Assembly (NCBI RefSeq): GCF_947253395.1
Contig: NZ_CAMXYY010000001.1
Coordinates: forward strand, 18,207 to 82,206
Reading direction: 5' to 3'
From: an uncultured Olegusella sp.
Lineage (GTDB): Bacteria; Actinomycetota; Coriobacteriia; Coriobacteriales; Atopobiaceae
Length of the DNA: 64,000 bases
The notes beneath the pieces were generated by a model. The model was not told where the DNA came from, searched no databases, and saw only the letters and a program-made list of their open reading frames with translations. Below, in pieces: positions 36,591 through 44,996 of this stretch (position 1 is the stretch's first letter; each line of letters opens with the position of its first letter). The position numbers were made by a program, and so were the translations under genes.

Positions 36591-37600
36591 TGGCTACAGA
36601 TGGGGATACTGCTGATCGCCTGTTGGCAGTTATTGATATCGGTACGGTGACAGCGCGTCTGGCTTTGTCTCGAGTGCACAAGGGGCGTGTAGTTTCGCTC
36701 ACCAAGCAATCTACCATTGTCAACCTTGGTGTGGGAGTGGATAAGACAGGTAGGCTAGATTCTGCAGCTATCAATCATGTAAGTGAGTGTATTGCCGCTT
36801 ATGTTGCGACAGCTCAAGAGGCTGGGGCAGAGTGGGCGGTGTGCACACTTACGAGTGCTGCTCGTGATGCGGACAACTCTGACGAGCTGCTGAACCGTCT
36901 ACAGGCCTTGGGTCTTCTTCCTCAAGTGATTCCCGGTGAAGTTGAAGGGCAACTGACCTTCTTGGGTGTTGCGCAGGATTTTTTTGCTCACAAATTATTG
37001 GTAGCAGATAATGGCGGTGGCTCAACCGAGCTTGCTTGGGGAGTGTTGTCGGCAGCGGGACTTGATATGGGGCTGGTGCGCTCGACCAACGTGGGCTGTC
37101 GTAGACTGACCGACCGCTATTTTTCCCAGCATGAGCCGGCTCGTATGGAGGATTTGCGTGCAGCGCATGAGTTTGCCGCAGAACAATTTGCACCCGTAAT
37201 TGCAGAGGCACATACCTTACATTTGCAGGCAGAAAAATTGCTTGCATGTGGTGGTACGGCGACTTCGCTGTTGGCAATGACGCTTGAATTGGAACCCTAC
37301 GATAGCGCGCGCGTGCATTTGGGTGAGCTTGGCTATCAGCAGGTTTGTGCTTTAGAGGAAAAACTTGCAGGCCTGACTGTGGAAGAGCGAGCACAGCTTC
37401 CTGGTCTGCAAGCAAAGCGTGCGCCAGTTATTCTTGCGGGCAGCGTTGCTATAAGCGAGCTGATGAAACAGACGGGCTGTGAGACATTGACAGTAAGTGA
37501 ATCAGATTTGCTTGTTGGCATGTCCTTGACGCTAGACGCAGCTATTCGAGAAGAGACGATAGCTGTGGGTTGGAGACCCAACTTTACTCATTTCGACTAA
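36590..37600 (+). CDS. Ppx/GppA exopolyphosphatase family protein
   Basis: 336 residues with the actin-like ASKHA fold. Phosphate-1 loop AVIDIGTVTARLAL at residues 13-26, IPGEVEGQLTFLGV with the catalytic Glu near 115, LVADNGGGSTELAW near 137, and LACGGTATSLLAM near 220. It hydrolyses polyphosphate or pppGpp. It is the single-domain form, as in actinobacterial Ppx. Its ATG overlaps the previous stop (TAATG), so translation is coupled to the division gene. Confidence 0.93.
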   Translation: MATDGDTADRLLAVIDIGTVTARLALSRVHKGRVVSLTKQSTIVNLGVGVDKTGRLDSAAINHVSECIAAYVATAQEAGAEWAVCTLTSAARDADNSDELLNRLQALGLLPQVIPGEVEGQLTFLGVAQDFFAHKLLVADNGGGSTELAWGVLSAAGLDMGLVRSTNVGCRRLTDRYFSQHEPARMEDLRAAHEFAAEQFAPVIAEAHTLHLQAEKLLACGGTATSLLAMTLELEPYDSARVHLGELGYQQVCALEEKLAGLTVEERAQLPGLQAKRAPVILAGSVAISELMKQTGCETLTVSESDLLVGMSLTLDAAIREETIAVGWRPNFTHFD

Positions 37601-37690
37601 ATCTGTGCAAAGTTGGAACTCACTCTGTGATTTGGCTTGTTATAATATCTGCCACACAACTTTTGCCTCAGGTGTTGTTCTTGTATATAT

Positions 37691-37775
37691 GGGGGCGTGG
37701 CGGAATTGGCATACGCAGCGGACTTAAAATCCGCCGACCTTGGTCTTGTGGGTTCGAGTCCCACCGCCCCTACCA
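37691..37775 (+). tRNA. tRNA-Leu (TAA)
   Basis: Acceptor GGGGGCG pairs with CGCCCCT, the anticodon stem GCGGA/TCCGC encloses CTTAAAA giving anticodon TAA, a long variable arm is present and the T arm is GTGGG-TTCGAGT-CCCAC. CCA is encoded. Confidence 0.95.
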
Positions 37776-37794
37776 GTCTAAAACACACGCTAAA

Positions 37795-37817
37795 ATAAAA
37801 AACCGCCCGGAGGCGGT
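37795..37817 (-). terminator. Terminator of tRNA-Glu
   Basis: On the minus strand ACCGCC-TCCG-GGCGGT is followed by TTTTATTTTA, a compact rho-independent terminator just past the tRNA 3' end. Confidence 0.8.
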
Positions 37818-37831
37818 AAGCAGTGCAAAAA

Positions 37832-37906
37832 TGGTGCCCCCAACGAGACTCGAACTCGTGTCGCCGCCTTGAAAGGGCGGTGTCCTAACCGCTAGACGAT
37901 GGGGAC
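37832..37906 (-). tRNA. tRNA-Glu (TTC)
   Basis: Minus strand: acceptor GTCCCCA pairs with TGGGGGC (one G-T pair), anticodon stem CCGCC/GGCGG encloses CTTTCAA giving TTC, T arm is ACGAG-TTCGAGT-CTCGT, and CCA is encoded. It is convergent with tRNA-Leu. Confidence 0.95.
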
Positions 37907-38061
37907 GCGGTCAAAGAGTATACCATGCACGTCGCTGTACTGGTAGTACAGGAATGAAAGATTTTTTTGCCCCAGTATTTTCAATGTGAGTTTTAGCATT
38001 TGTGTAGATTGACTAAAATGATTTTACGAATAAGCACTGATTTTCAAAGGTGTGATTTCTT

Positions 38062-38313
38062 ATGACATATGTACAGTATCTTGCATGGACGGGCATTCTT
38101 GGAATCGTCGGTGTGATTTTGATTAGTCCCTATTTCATATATAGGGCAATTCGGAATCATCGTTTTAATCGAATGCTGGAAAAGCAAAACAAGGAAAACC
38201 ATGCAAGAATCCGCGAACAATTCCGCAAAGAAGGATTAACTCCAACACACCGCACGACAGATGAAGAGGTTGAGGAGTTCCGTGAAGAGTGGCGAAAGCG
38301 CACGGGAATGTAA
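38062..38313 (+). CDS. Small single-pass membrane protein
   Basis: 83 residues. A transmembrane helix at about 9-27 (WTGILGIVGVILISPYFIY) is followed by a charged helical tail that is probably cytoplasmic, with a basic start (RNHRFNRMLEKQNKEN) and an acidic end (TDEEVEEFREEWRKR). The ATG has an AAAGGTG-like site about 10 bases upstream. No family is recognised. It stands between tRNA-Glu and convergent TPR genes. It is called because of the coherent membrane-plus-helix layout. Confidence 0.55.
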   Translation: MTYVQYLAWTGILGIVGVILISPYFIYRAIRNHRFNRMLEKQNKENHARIREQFRKEGLTPTHRTTDEEVEEFREEWRKRTGM

Positions 38314-38363
38314 ATTGAGGGGTAGTTAACTTCTTGTTCGGGCGCCACCGCTTGTGTAAATAC

Positions 38364-39353
38364 TCACCAGTCAAAATCGTTTTGCTCAGCCCAATTACGA
38401 GCAGCAGAGTTTATCTGCGGGATTTCTTCTGCCCAAGGTACTAGATCTGGTGTATCTACAATGATGGGATCTGCTTCGTGTGTGGCTAGTGTTGCCTCCG
38501 AAAAGCTGCAGGCAGGAAGCTCGGGACGGTCAGGAATGTAGGTATCTACCAGCACAGGGCGCAAAAGCGCATAAGCACCACCCTCAACGAGCTTTGAGTA
38601 ACCAAGCAACGCACGTTTTGCTGCAGAAATTCGATTGAGCTTAAAGAGCAATATCACACGGGCAAGATGTGACCATGAATCGCCATGGCGACCATAGTGA
38701 ACATCAAGCTCCTCAAACGCATCCTCATCTTCGAGGCGGGCAAGGATCAGCGCGCAGGTATGGCGTGCGCCAAGCATATCGCTCGGTGCCATATCAAGTA
38801 ATTGTCTACAGGCATCTTCAGCCATGCGGTAGCGTGCGGTATCAAAAAGCGCACGACTAAGAGCCGATTGAACCCTCAACATGCCATGTGTAAACACGTT
38901 GTCCCAGACATCCTCACTATCATCATGAGGGCCAAGAAGTGGTTCAGATTCTATGTTATGCGCTAGATTCTGGCGCAATATAAAGAGCTGTTCGATGAGA
39001 TCATCACCCGGTAAGTCTTGTGCAAGCAGCTTGCACAAAGAGGCGTCTGCGCAGTTTTCATCAAGGGCGATCGCACGATTACAGTCGGCGATAAGGCGAT
39101 TGAGCCTACGGCTGCGCGCAGCAAAGAACGCATCGTCCGCATCGATAAAATCAGCATTCTCAGCAGATTTTTCGTAGCGCTCAAGAGCATCGACAAATAC
39201 TGAAAATGCTTCATCGCGGGGATCATCTATAAAAGATTTGGGCTTTGCTTGGACGGCACGCAGCAGCTCTTCAAATCCACTTTTTGAGAGGTTTCCAAGC
39301 TTGGCACTGCGTCTTTGAGCAAGACGAGCAATCAACTCTTCATGGGTCTTCAT
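38364..39353 (-). CDS. TPR-like protein, paralogue 1
   Basis: 329 residues, mainly helical, with tetratricopeptide-like units around NRAIALDENCADASLCK and RYRMAEDACRQLLDMAPSDMLGARHTCALILARLED. It resembles the neighbouring gene in its middle part (DP/AP-x-DM, R-x-T-C/A-A, LED..F). It has no signal peptide or membrane segment. Its ATG overlaps the stop of the upstream gene by four bases (ATGA), so the two are translated together and may form a heteromer. The function is unknown. Confidence 0.75.
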   Translation of the reverse strand: MKTHEELIARLAQRRSAKLGNLSKSGFEELLRAVQAKPKSFIDDPRDEAFSVFVDALERYEKSAENADFIDADDAFFAARSRRLNRLIADCNRAIALDENCADASLCKLLAQDLPGDDLIEQLFILRQNLAHNIESEPLLGPHDDSEDVWDNVFTHGMLRVQSALSRALFDTARYRMAEDACRQLLDMAPSDMLGARHTCALILARLEDEDAFEELDVHYGRHGDSWSHLARVILLFKLNRISAAKRALLGYSKLVEGGAYALLRPVLVDTYIPDRPELPACSFSEATLATHEADPIIVDTPDLVPWAEEIPQINSAARNWAEQNDFDW

Positions 39354-40495
39354 AGCGGGCCTCCTTCGGGTGTAGGCGGGCTGTCATTACCCTCACTCGA
39401 ATTGTTCATATTGGAGTCGCCTTGGTTATGAGCGAGATCGCTCAGTATGCGGAAGCGCTCTTCTGCTTGCTGCCGCGCTTGGGCAATTTCTGCAGTCTCA
39501 GAGGAGGGGGCCATTTCGGTGGCTGTTTCAGCTAGCCACAAACCAAAGGGTCCGCGTGCGCCCTGCTCGCGTCCTTCTTGTAGAAGTACGGTTGCTTCGG
39601 ATAGCGCCACAATCAGCTCATCCTCACTGCCAGGAGCTACGGGCAGTCGTGCAAATACGCCATCGGGCAATTCATGCTGACGAATAAAGGTCGCGGCTGC
39701 ATGCGGATAGGTAGTTATGACATGTTGAAGTTCGGATTCAGCTGTTTCAAAGTCGCACTGCTTGTATGCGAGCGCCATTCGACCAAGAGAGAGCCACGCG
39801 TTGGGTCCGTCAGCGTTACGGGGTGTGGCGATAAAGCTTTGTTCAAGTGCAGCAAAGCCTCTAGAATCCTCAAGCTTTGCAAAAGCGATAGCTGCAGTGC
39901 AGCGCACGTCTCCCATATCGAGCGGGTCGGCATCCAGTGCTTTAGCACAAAGCTTTAGTGCCTCACGATTGCGTCCACAGATGACCGCTTGGGATGCCAT
40001 GGTTGCGAGCCAGCGGAAATATGGGCGCATTGCCAGATGTTCTGCGAGTTCGCACAAAGGTTTGGGCAAGTTGTCCCCAGCGTGTATACGCTGCTTGTGA
40101 CATTGCTCACGCACCTGAGCTTCTCCAGCATCAAGCCACTGGTAATAGGCAGCAAATCCTGGTTGTTCAGAGGCGGCAATCATACGACGAGCATCAGCGT
40201 TGTGCGGATCTAGTGACACCGCTTCGGCAAGCAGGCCGTGTGCGCGGTCGATAATCTCGTGCGCATGCTGTTCTTCCGAAAAAGGGAGCTGACGGTCAAT
40301 CAACGTTGCTGCGCGTGCCACAAGATTAAAGGCGCGGTCATTGTCAGTTTGGAAAATAGCGTCTCGCGATTGCACGAACTGCTTGTCAAAGTTGTCGTAT
40401 GCTTTTTGCACTTCTGTAGGAGTTGCAGAATTGAGTGTTTGTGCCAAGTGCAGCTTTAATCTCTGGTAGTCTTCGGCATGGGCATCAAATGACAT
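39350..40495 (-). CDS. TPR-like protein, paralogue 2
   Basis: 381 residues of helical repeats, including RAHGLLAEAVSLDPHNADARRMI and REALKLCAKALDADPLDM, with a disordered C-terminus (GDSNMNNSSEGNDSPPTPEGG). It is cytoplasmic by composition. It is the first gene of a two-gene minus-strand operon with its shorter paralogue. ST7/SEC-C-linked TPR proteins are similar in architecture, but no catalytic or metal motif is visible, so only a scaffold or adaptor role can be suggested. Confidence 0.75.
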   Translation of the reverse strand: MSFDAHAEDYQRLKLHLAQTLNSATPTEVQKAYDNFDKQFVQSRDAIFQTDNDRAFNLVARAATLIDRQLPFSEEQHAHEIIDRAHGLLAEAVSLDPHNADARRMIAASEQPGFAAYYQWLDAGEAQVREQCHKQRIHAGDNLPKPLCELAEHLAMRPYFRWLATMASQAVICGRNREALKLCAKALDADPLDMGDVRCTAAIAFAKLEDSRGFAALEQSFIATPRNADGPNAWLSLGRMALAYKQCDFETAESELQHVITTYPHAAATFIRQHELPDGVFARLPVAPGSEDELIVALSEATVLLQEGREQGARGPFGLWLAETATEMAPSSETAEIAQARQQAEERFRILSDLAHNQGDSNMNNSSEGNDSPPTPEGGPL

Positions 40496-40755
40496 TTCCG
40501 CCCTCTCAGATGCAAATTCTAGTCAACATGACTACTATTCCTTGTACATTTATATAAATCAAGAAGTATTCGGTAGAAAAGTATATTATTCTGTAAACGA
40601 GCAAAATTATGCAATGATTCTGAAAATATCAGGAACAAGCTAAACTATAAGTACATGCGGACTTATGGGTTTCCGCAAAACAATCCGTAGCAAAATTGAT
40701 ATGGATTGCAAGTATATTTGCCGCGTTGCATGCGGCCAAAAGGAGAGGAACAACA
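40496..40755 (+). promoter_or_regulatory. Leader of the alcohol dehydrogenase gene with two hairpins
   Basis: 260 bp, AT-rich upstream half. Two small hairpins precede the gene: TGCGGA/TCCGCA (40656-40677) with a 10-nt loop and GCCGC-GTTGCAT-GCGGC (40720-40736), the second only a few bases before the AAAAGGAG ribosome binding site. They suggest a structured leader of a highly expressed gene; no known riboswitch is recognised. Confidence 0.4.
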
Positions 40756-41970
40756 ATGGGTAGGTTTACGAATCCCCGCGACCTTTACTTTGGCGAGGGC
40801 GCTCGTCACGAGGTCAAGAACTTCAAGGGTTCTAAGGCAATGATCGTCTCTGGTGGTGGCTCCATGCGTCGTGGTGGCTTCCTGCAGGACATCGAGGCCG
40901 ACCTTAAAGAGGCTGGCTTTGAGGTCGCTTTCTTCGAGGGTGTCGAGTCTGATCCCTCTGTCGAGACCGTGATGAAGGGCGCTGCGGCTATGTCCGAGTT
41001 TGGCCCCGACTGGATCATCGCTGTTGGCGGCGGTAGCCCCATCGATGCAGCAAAGGCAATGTGGATCAAGTACGAGTATCCCGAGTGCACCTTTGAGGAT
41101 ATGTGCAAGATCTTTGGTCTACCTACTCTGCGCACCAAGGCTCACTTCTGTGCAATTAGCTCCACGTCTGGTACCGCGACCGAGGTTACCGCATTCTCGA
41201 TCATTACCGACTACCATAAGGGCATTAAGTATCCCATCGCTGACTTCGAGATTACCCCCGATGTCGCAATTGTTGACCCTGAGCTCACCTACAGCATGCC
41301 TGCAAAGCTTTGTGCACACACCGGCATGGACGCTCTGACCCACTGCATTGAGGCCTACGTTTCTACCGTCGCTTCTTGTTACACTGACGGCAACGCTCTG
41401 CACGGTATCCGTGAGATCACCAGCTGGCTGCCTGTCTCTTACACGGGTGACAAGGAAGCACGTCAGCACATGCACGACGCCCAGTGCATTGCAGGTATCG
41501 CATTCTCCTCTGGTCTGCTTGGCATCGTTCACTCCATGGCTCACAAGACTGGCGCTGCTTTCTCTGGTGGCCACATCATCCATGGTTGCGCAAATGCAAT
41601 GTATCTTGGCAAGGTTATCCAGTTCAATGCCAAGGACGAGCGCGCTGCTGAGCGTTATGCATTTGTGGCAAAGGAGATTCTGCACCTTAAGGGTGAGACC
41701 AACGAAGAGCTCGTTGCCGCTCTCGTGCAGTACATCCGTGACCTGAATGACAAGCTCGACATTCCCCAGGCCATCAAGAACTACGGCCAGGGTGGCGTCA
41801 AGGCTGAGACCTCCATCATCGACGAGAACGAGTTCCTTGAGAAACTCCCCGAGGTTGCCAAAAACGCAATCGGCGATGCTTGCACTGGCTCCAACCCCCG
41901 TCAGCCGTCCCAGGAGGAGATGGAACAGCTCCTCAAGTGTGTCTACTACGACCAGCCTGTGGAGTTCTAA
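40756..41970 (+). CDS. Iron-containing alcohol dehydrogenase
   Basis: 404-residue group III alcohol dehydrogenase. NAD-binding GGGSPIDAAKAMW near residue 97 and the metal-binding region with HTGMDALTHCIEAY, GIVHSMAHKTGAAF and HGCANAM give the Asp and three His ligands of Fe2+. It probably reduces acetaldehyde or another aldehyde to regenerate NAD+ in fermentation. The start is the ATG at 40756 with AAAAGGAGAGG; a longer frame to 40696 lies in the leader. Codon use is strongly biased (high expression). A terminator follows. Confidence 0.94.
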   Translation: MGRFTNPRDLYFGEGARHEVKNFKGSKAMIVSGGGSMRRGGFLQDIEADLKEAGFEVAFFEGVESDPSVETVMKGAAAMSEFGPDWIIAVGGGSPIDAAKAMWIKYEYPECTFEDMCKIFGLPTLRTKAHFCAISSTSGTATEVTAFSIITDYHKGIKYPIADFEITPDVAIVDPELTYSMPAKLCAHTGMDALTHCIEAYVSTVASCYTDGNALHGIREITSWLPVSYTGDKEARQHMHDAQCIAGIAFSSGLLGIVHSMAHKTGAAFSGGHIIHGCANAMYLGKVIQFNAKDERAAERYAFVAKEILHLKGETNEELVAALVQYIRDLNDKLDIPQAIKNYGQGGVKAETSIIDENEFLEKLPEVAKNAIGDACTGSNPRQPSQEEMEQLLKCVYYDQPVEF

Positions 41971-42012
41971 GCCACTCGTCATGTTGTGTGATGCGCGAAG
42001 TTTCGCGTAATT

Positions 42013-42057
42013 GTGCCAGCCGTATCCGTTGTGGGTGCGGCTGGTTTTTGTTGCGAG
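42013..42057 (+). terminator. Terminator after alcohol dehydrogenase; copy 1 of 45-bp repeat
   Basis: CCAGCCGTATCC and GGGTGCGGCTGG form a 12-bp stem with two G-U pairs, loop GTTGT, followed by TTTTTGTT. The whole 45 bp recurs without change at 54388-54432. Confidence 0.9.
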
Positions 42058-42110
42058 AAAGGGGAGTACCGCGGATTAGTCTGAAGCTAAAAAGCAGAGC
42101 TTTGCACTTG

Positions 42111-43997
42111 CTAGTCTTCTAGTTCTCCACCTGCAATTGCAGCTTCAAGAGCAAAACGGTCAATCAATGATGGAATTACTCCATGGCGCATCACGCTGAG
42201 TCCCGCTGCATAATTTGCAATACGGACAGCCTTATCAAGGGAATATCCATAGAGTAAATATGAGGTCAGCGCACTGATGAACGCGTCTCCCGCTCCTGCA
42301 TCATCAACCGCAGCTCTCTCTTGCGTTGTATATAACTTGCCAGAGCTATTCGTTCTTACATAGCATCCGCGAGCACCAAGCGTGACAATGACAGTGTTTA
42401 CTCCTGCGGCAACCAACCTTGCAGCCTTTTCATCCACACTACCTGCATCAGGCAGAAGTTCACCCAACTCTCCTTCATCGGGGACAAGGTAATCAATAAG
42501 ACTAAGTAGATTTTTGGGTAGTGGTCCACATGCAGATGGTTTGAGTATTGTCAGAAGACCCCGTTCTTTAGCCTCGAGACAAGCAGCTTCAACGGCATCA
42601 AGTGGTATTTCTGTCTGCATGAGACAGCATGCTGCATCATCAAACAGTGCTGCGCGTTTGTGGACTTCTTCGGCTGTCAGTGTGGCATTAGCTCCCGAGA
42701 CAATTGTTATCATCGACCTGCCTTTGGAGTCCAAGAAAATAAAAGATTTGCCCGTCTCCTGATTTTCAACGCGTCTTACACCCGAATCATTGATACCCCA
42801 GCGCTCAAACTCATGAAAGAAAAGATTTCCATCATAGTCTGCTCCAACATTGCCAATCATGGAAACACGATGTCCAAGCTTGGTGACCCCTACTGCTTCA
42901 TTAGCACCCTTACCACCAAGGTAAGATCGGGGAGCATCTGAGCTCATGGTGATACCGCTGCTGGGCAACTCGGGCACTCGGAGATAGTTATCCATATGAA
43001 GACTACCTACAACAACTACGCTCTTGGTTCCTGCTGATGGGGGCACTGCAATAGTTGACTCGTTGTCAAGGTGAAAATCTTGAACGAAGGAAGGAGGCGC
43101 TTCTGTACCTTCAATAGAAGAAATGAGTCGCCTACCAATATAGGTACCGAAGTCCGAGTTGTTGATTGTGTAGGTGGATATATTGGTTGCCCTCAAATGT
43201 ACTTTGGAAGCAGAGGTATCGTTTTTCAGAGATATTAGCGAAACATCAGTAGGAATTCTGAAGTGAAGAGTCTCCATCAGATTTGAAAATTCAACAGCGC
43301 GATGGTAGTGGGACGATACTACTGCTGTGAGGTCTCCCTTAGTGACTGCCATTGCAGATTTCGCACCTAATTCATCGAAGACGAGGTCTTTTCGGTAAGG
43401 AATATCATGATCAAATAGGCAGTTACGATAGCCGGCGAGAAAGTCTTCGGTCCTTCTTCCATGTGCGTAAAGACAACCAATATTAGTGTGGCCTAGGTGA
43501 ATTAGCTTTTCTGTCATACGGTAAGAAGCCTCAAAATAAGGCTTTAGCAAAGAGCTGTCTCCCCCAAATATGCCCGTAGTGATAATAGGAACTCCAAGTT
43601 GTTTAAGGCGAGGAAGCTGATTCATACTTTCTTCTGTGGTTGGTTCCCAGATGATGCCGGCACATCCTGCCTGCCGTATCGCCTCGATATTTGCTTCTTC
43701 TTGTGCTGGATCAAAGAAGCTATCAAAGACAATCGAAGCAAAACCACGTTCTTGAACTGCTCGGATAATTCCATCGAGGGTTGAGTCGGATACAACTGGT
43801 GCTCGAAGCAATACGGCAATTTGCCAATCAGTACGAGGAGAGCTGGCAGAACCGTATGGGGAGTAATGATATCGTCTGACCGTATCTAGTACGCGCTCTC
43901 GCGTTCGGTCGCTAATCCTGTCATCCTTACGATTAATCACTTTTGAAACTGTTGCAGGCGAGACACCTGCAAGTTCAGCAATCCCTTTGATGTCCAT
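42111..43997 (-). CDS. LacI-family repressor fused to a PfkB ribokinase domain
   Basis: 628 residues. LacI helix-turn-helix at 2-25 (GIAELAGVSPATVSKVI), periplasmic-binding-like effector domain to about 320, then a full ribokinase-like domain from VVVVGSLHMDNYLRV to the end, with GGKGANEAVG and DDAGAGDAFISALTSY keeping the GAGD catalytic Asp. The regulator may therefore phosphorylate, or sense, the ribose it responds to. The start is the ATG at 43997 after GGGAG; an ATG at 44033 has no ribosome binding site. It is divergent from the ECF operon and probably represses it. Downstream, an AAAGC-AGA-GCTTT hairpin with a T-run on the minus strand (42091-42105) may be its terminator. Confidence 0.92.
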   Translation of the reverse strand: MDIKGIAELAGVSPATVSKVINRKDDRISDRTRERVLDTVRRYHYSPYGSASSPRTDWQIAVLLRAPVVSDSTLDGIIRAVQERGFASIVFDSFFDPAQEEANIEAIRQAGCAGIIWEPTTEESMNQLPRLKQLGVPIITTGIFGGDSSLLKPYFEASYRMTEKLIHLGHTNIGCLYAHGRRTEDFLAGYRNCLFDHDIPYRKDLVFDELGAKSAMAVTKGDLTAVVSSHYHRAVEFSNLMETLHFRIPTDVSLISLKNDTSASKVHLRATNISTYTINNSDFGTYIGRRLISSIEGTEAPPSFVQDFHLDNESTIAVPPSAGTKSVVVVGSLHMDNYLRVPELPSSGITMSSDAPRSYLGGKGANEAVGVTKLGHRVSMIGNVGADYDGNLFFHEFERWGINDSGVRRVENQETGKSFIFLDSKGRSMITIVSGANATLTAEEVHKRAALFDDAACCLMQTEIPLDAVEAACLEAKERGLLTILKPSACGPLPKNLLSLIDYLVPDEGELGELLPDAGSVDEKAARLVAAGVNTVIVTLGARGCYVRTNSSGKLYTTQERAAVDDAGAGDAFISALTSYLLYGYSLDKAVRIANYAAGLSVMRHGVIPSLIDRFALEAAIAGGELED

Positions 43998-44033
43998 CTG
44001 CGTGTCATCTCCCAAAAAAGCTGTGTATAGCAA

Positions 44034-44273
44034 TAATACCGTAACGAAAACTTTCTCCCATTCTCCTTTCGAGCTGTTGGTAATAAATGCGGTATGAATG
44101 TCAATTACCGATGAAAATCAACCATTTACAGACCAATGGACTCATTCGTAACGATAGAGACCTACTCTCAAAGTGGGAAAACAAATAGAGAAAACATTCT
44201 CACTGAAACGCTAGATTTTCCCGTAACCCGATAGTTGTATCTGGTCAGGTATCAGCAAGTGAAAGGAAGACTA
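44034..44273. promoter_or_regulatory. Divergent operator/promoter region of the nucleoside cluster
   Basis: 240 bp between the LacI-ribokinase gene and the ECF S gene. Candidate operators are the palindromes GAGAAAACATTCTC (44188-44201) and GAAAACTTTC (44046-44055). LacI proteins bind short palindromes, but these are not verified as targets. Confidence 0.4.
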
Positions 44274-44909
44274 ATGGCAGCTGGAAAGAAGATGGGCTTT
44301 TTTGAGGGCATAAAGGCTCAATTTTCTACAAAGTCCCTCGTGTTAATTCCCATTGCTGTGGGAATTAACCTTGTTGGTGGCACCTTATGCTCTGTGCTGA
44401 AGCTGCCCCTTTTCCTAGATATGATCGGAACAGTCATTGTTGCAAGCCTAAGTGGTCCATGGGTTGCTGCGCTTACAGGCTTCCTTACCAATGTATTCCT
44501 TTCGCTTATTGCCAATCCTGTATATCTTCCGTACTCGGTAGTTAGCATTCTTTGCGGCTTGACTGTTGGCTATATGGTTAAAGCTGGCATGCTCAAGACC
44601 AAGTGGGGATTTGTGCTGATTTGGATTGCGCTCACAGTCGTCAATGCAATTTCCGCTTCGATGATTACTACCTTCCTCTTTGGTGGTGCAACTGGCGCGA
44701 CTGGCACTTCTGTTATGACCGCTGGCCTAGTTGTTGCACTTGGGGATATTCTTGCAGCTGCCTTTACCTCAGCAATTATTGAAAACTTTATTGATAAGGG
44801 TATTGCCCTGTTTATTGCTTACCTTGTTGTTAAGAAGATCCCTCGTCGTTTCATCAGCCAGTACGCCTCTGATGCAGTCGATGATGCTGAGGATGATGTA
44901 ATCGAGTAA
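44274..44909 (+). CDS. ECF transporter substrate-binding (S) component
   Basis: 211-residue membrane protein with about five to six hydrophobic helices (for example SLVLIPIAVGINLVGGTL and LVVALGDILAAAFTSA) and an acidic C-terminal tail (DDAEDDVIE). Size, topology and place before EcfT/EcfA genes identify it as an S component. The start is the ATG at 44274 after AAAGGAAG. The substrate is inferred from neighbours (nucleoside hydrolase, ribokinases) as a nucleoside or ribose-like compound. It opens a plus-strand operon divergent from the LacI-ribokinase fusion. Confidence 0.85.
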   Translation: MAAGKKMGFFEGIKAQFSTKSLVLIPIAVGINLVGGTLCSVLKLPLFLDMIGTVIVASLSGPWVAALTGFLTNVFLSLIANPVYLPYSVVSILCGLTVGYMVKAGMLKTKWGFVLIWIALTVVNAISASMITTFLFGGATGATGTSVMTAGLVVALGDILAAAFTSAIIENFIDKGIALFIAYLVVKKIPRRFISQYASDAVDDAEDDVIE

Positions 44910-44925
44910 ACACGAAAAGACTACG

Positions 44926-44964
44926 GGGAGTTCATTACGTCTTGGGCGGATGAACTCCCTTTTT
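44926..44964 (+). terminator. Terminator-like hairpin between ECF S and T genes
   Basis: GGGAGTTCAT (44926-44935) and ATGAACTCCC (44950-44959) are perfect 10-bp arms followed by TTTTTG. Partial read-through would make S in excess over T and A components. Confidence 0.8.
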
Positions 44965-44996
44965 GTTTGAAGATAGATAGAAAAGAGGTGTCCGCT

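Noticed and set aside
41994..42007. CGCGAA/TTCGCG palindrome after the alcohol dehydrogenase
   Set aside because: Too short, no T-run and seen once; the real terminator follows at 42013.
44034..44273. Riboswitch controlling the ECF operon
   Set aside because: ECF S genes often follow riboswitches, but no conserved core of a known class is recognised here and a divergent LacI regulator explains control.
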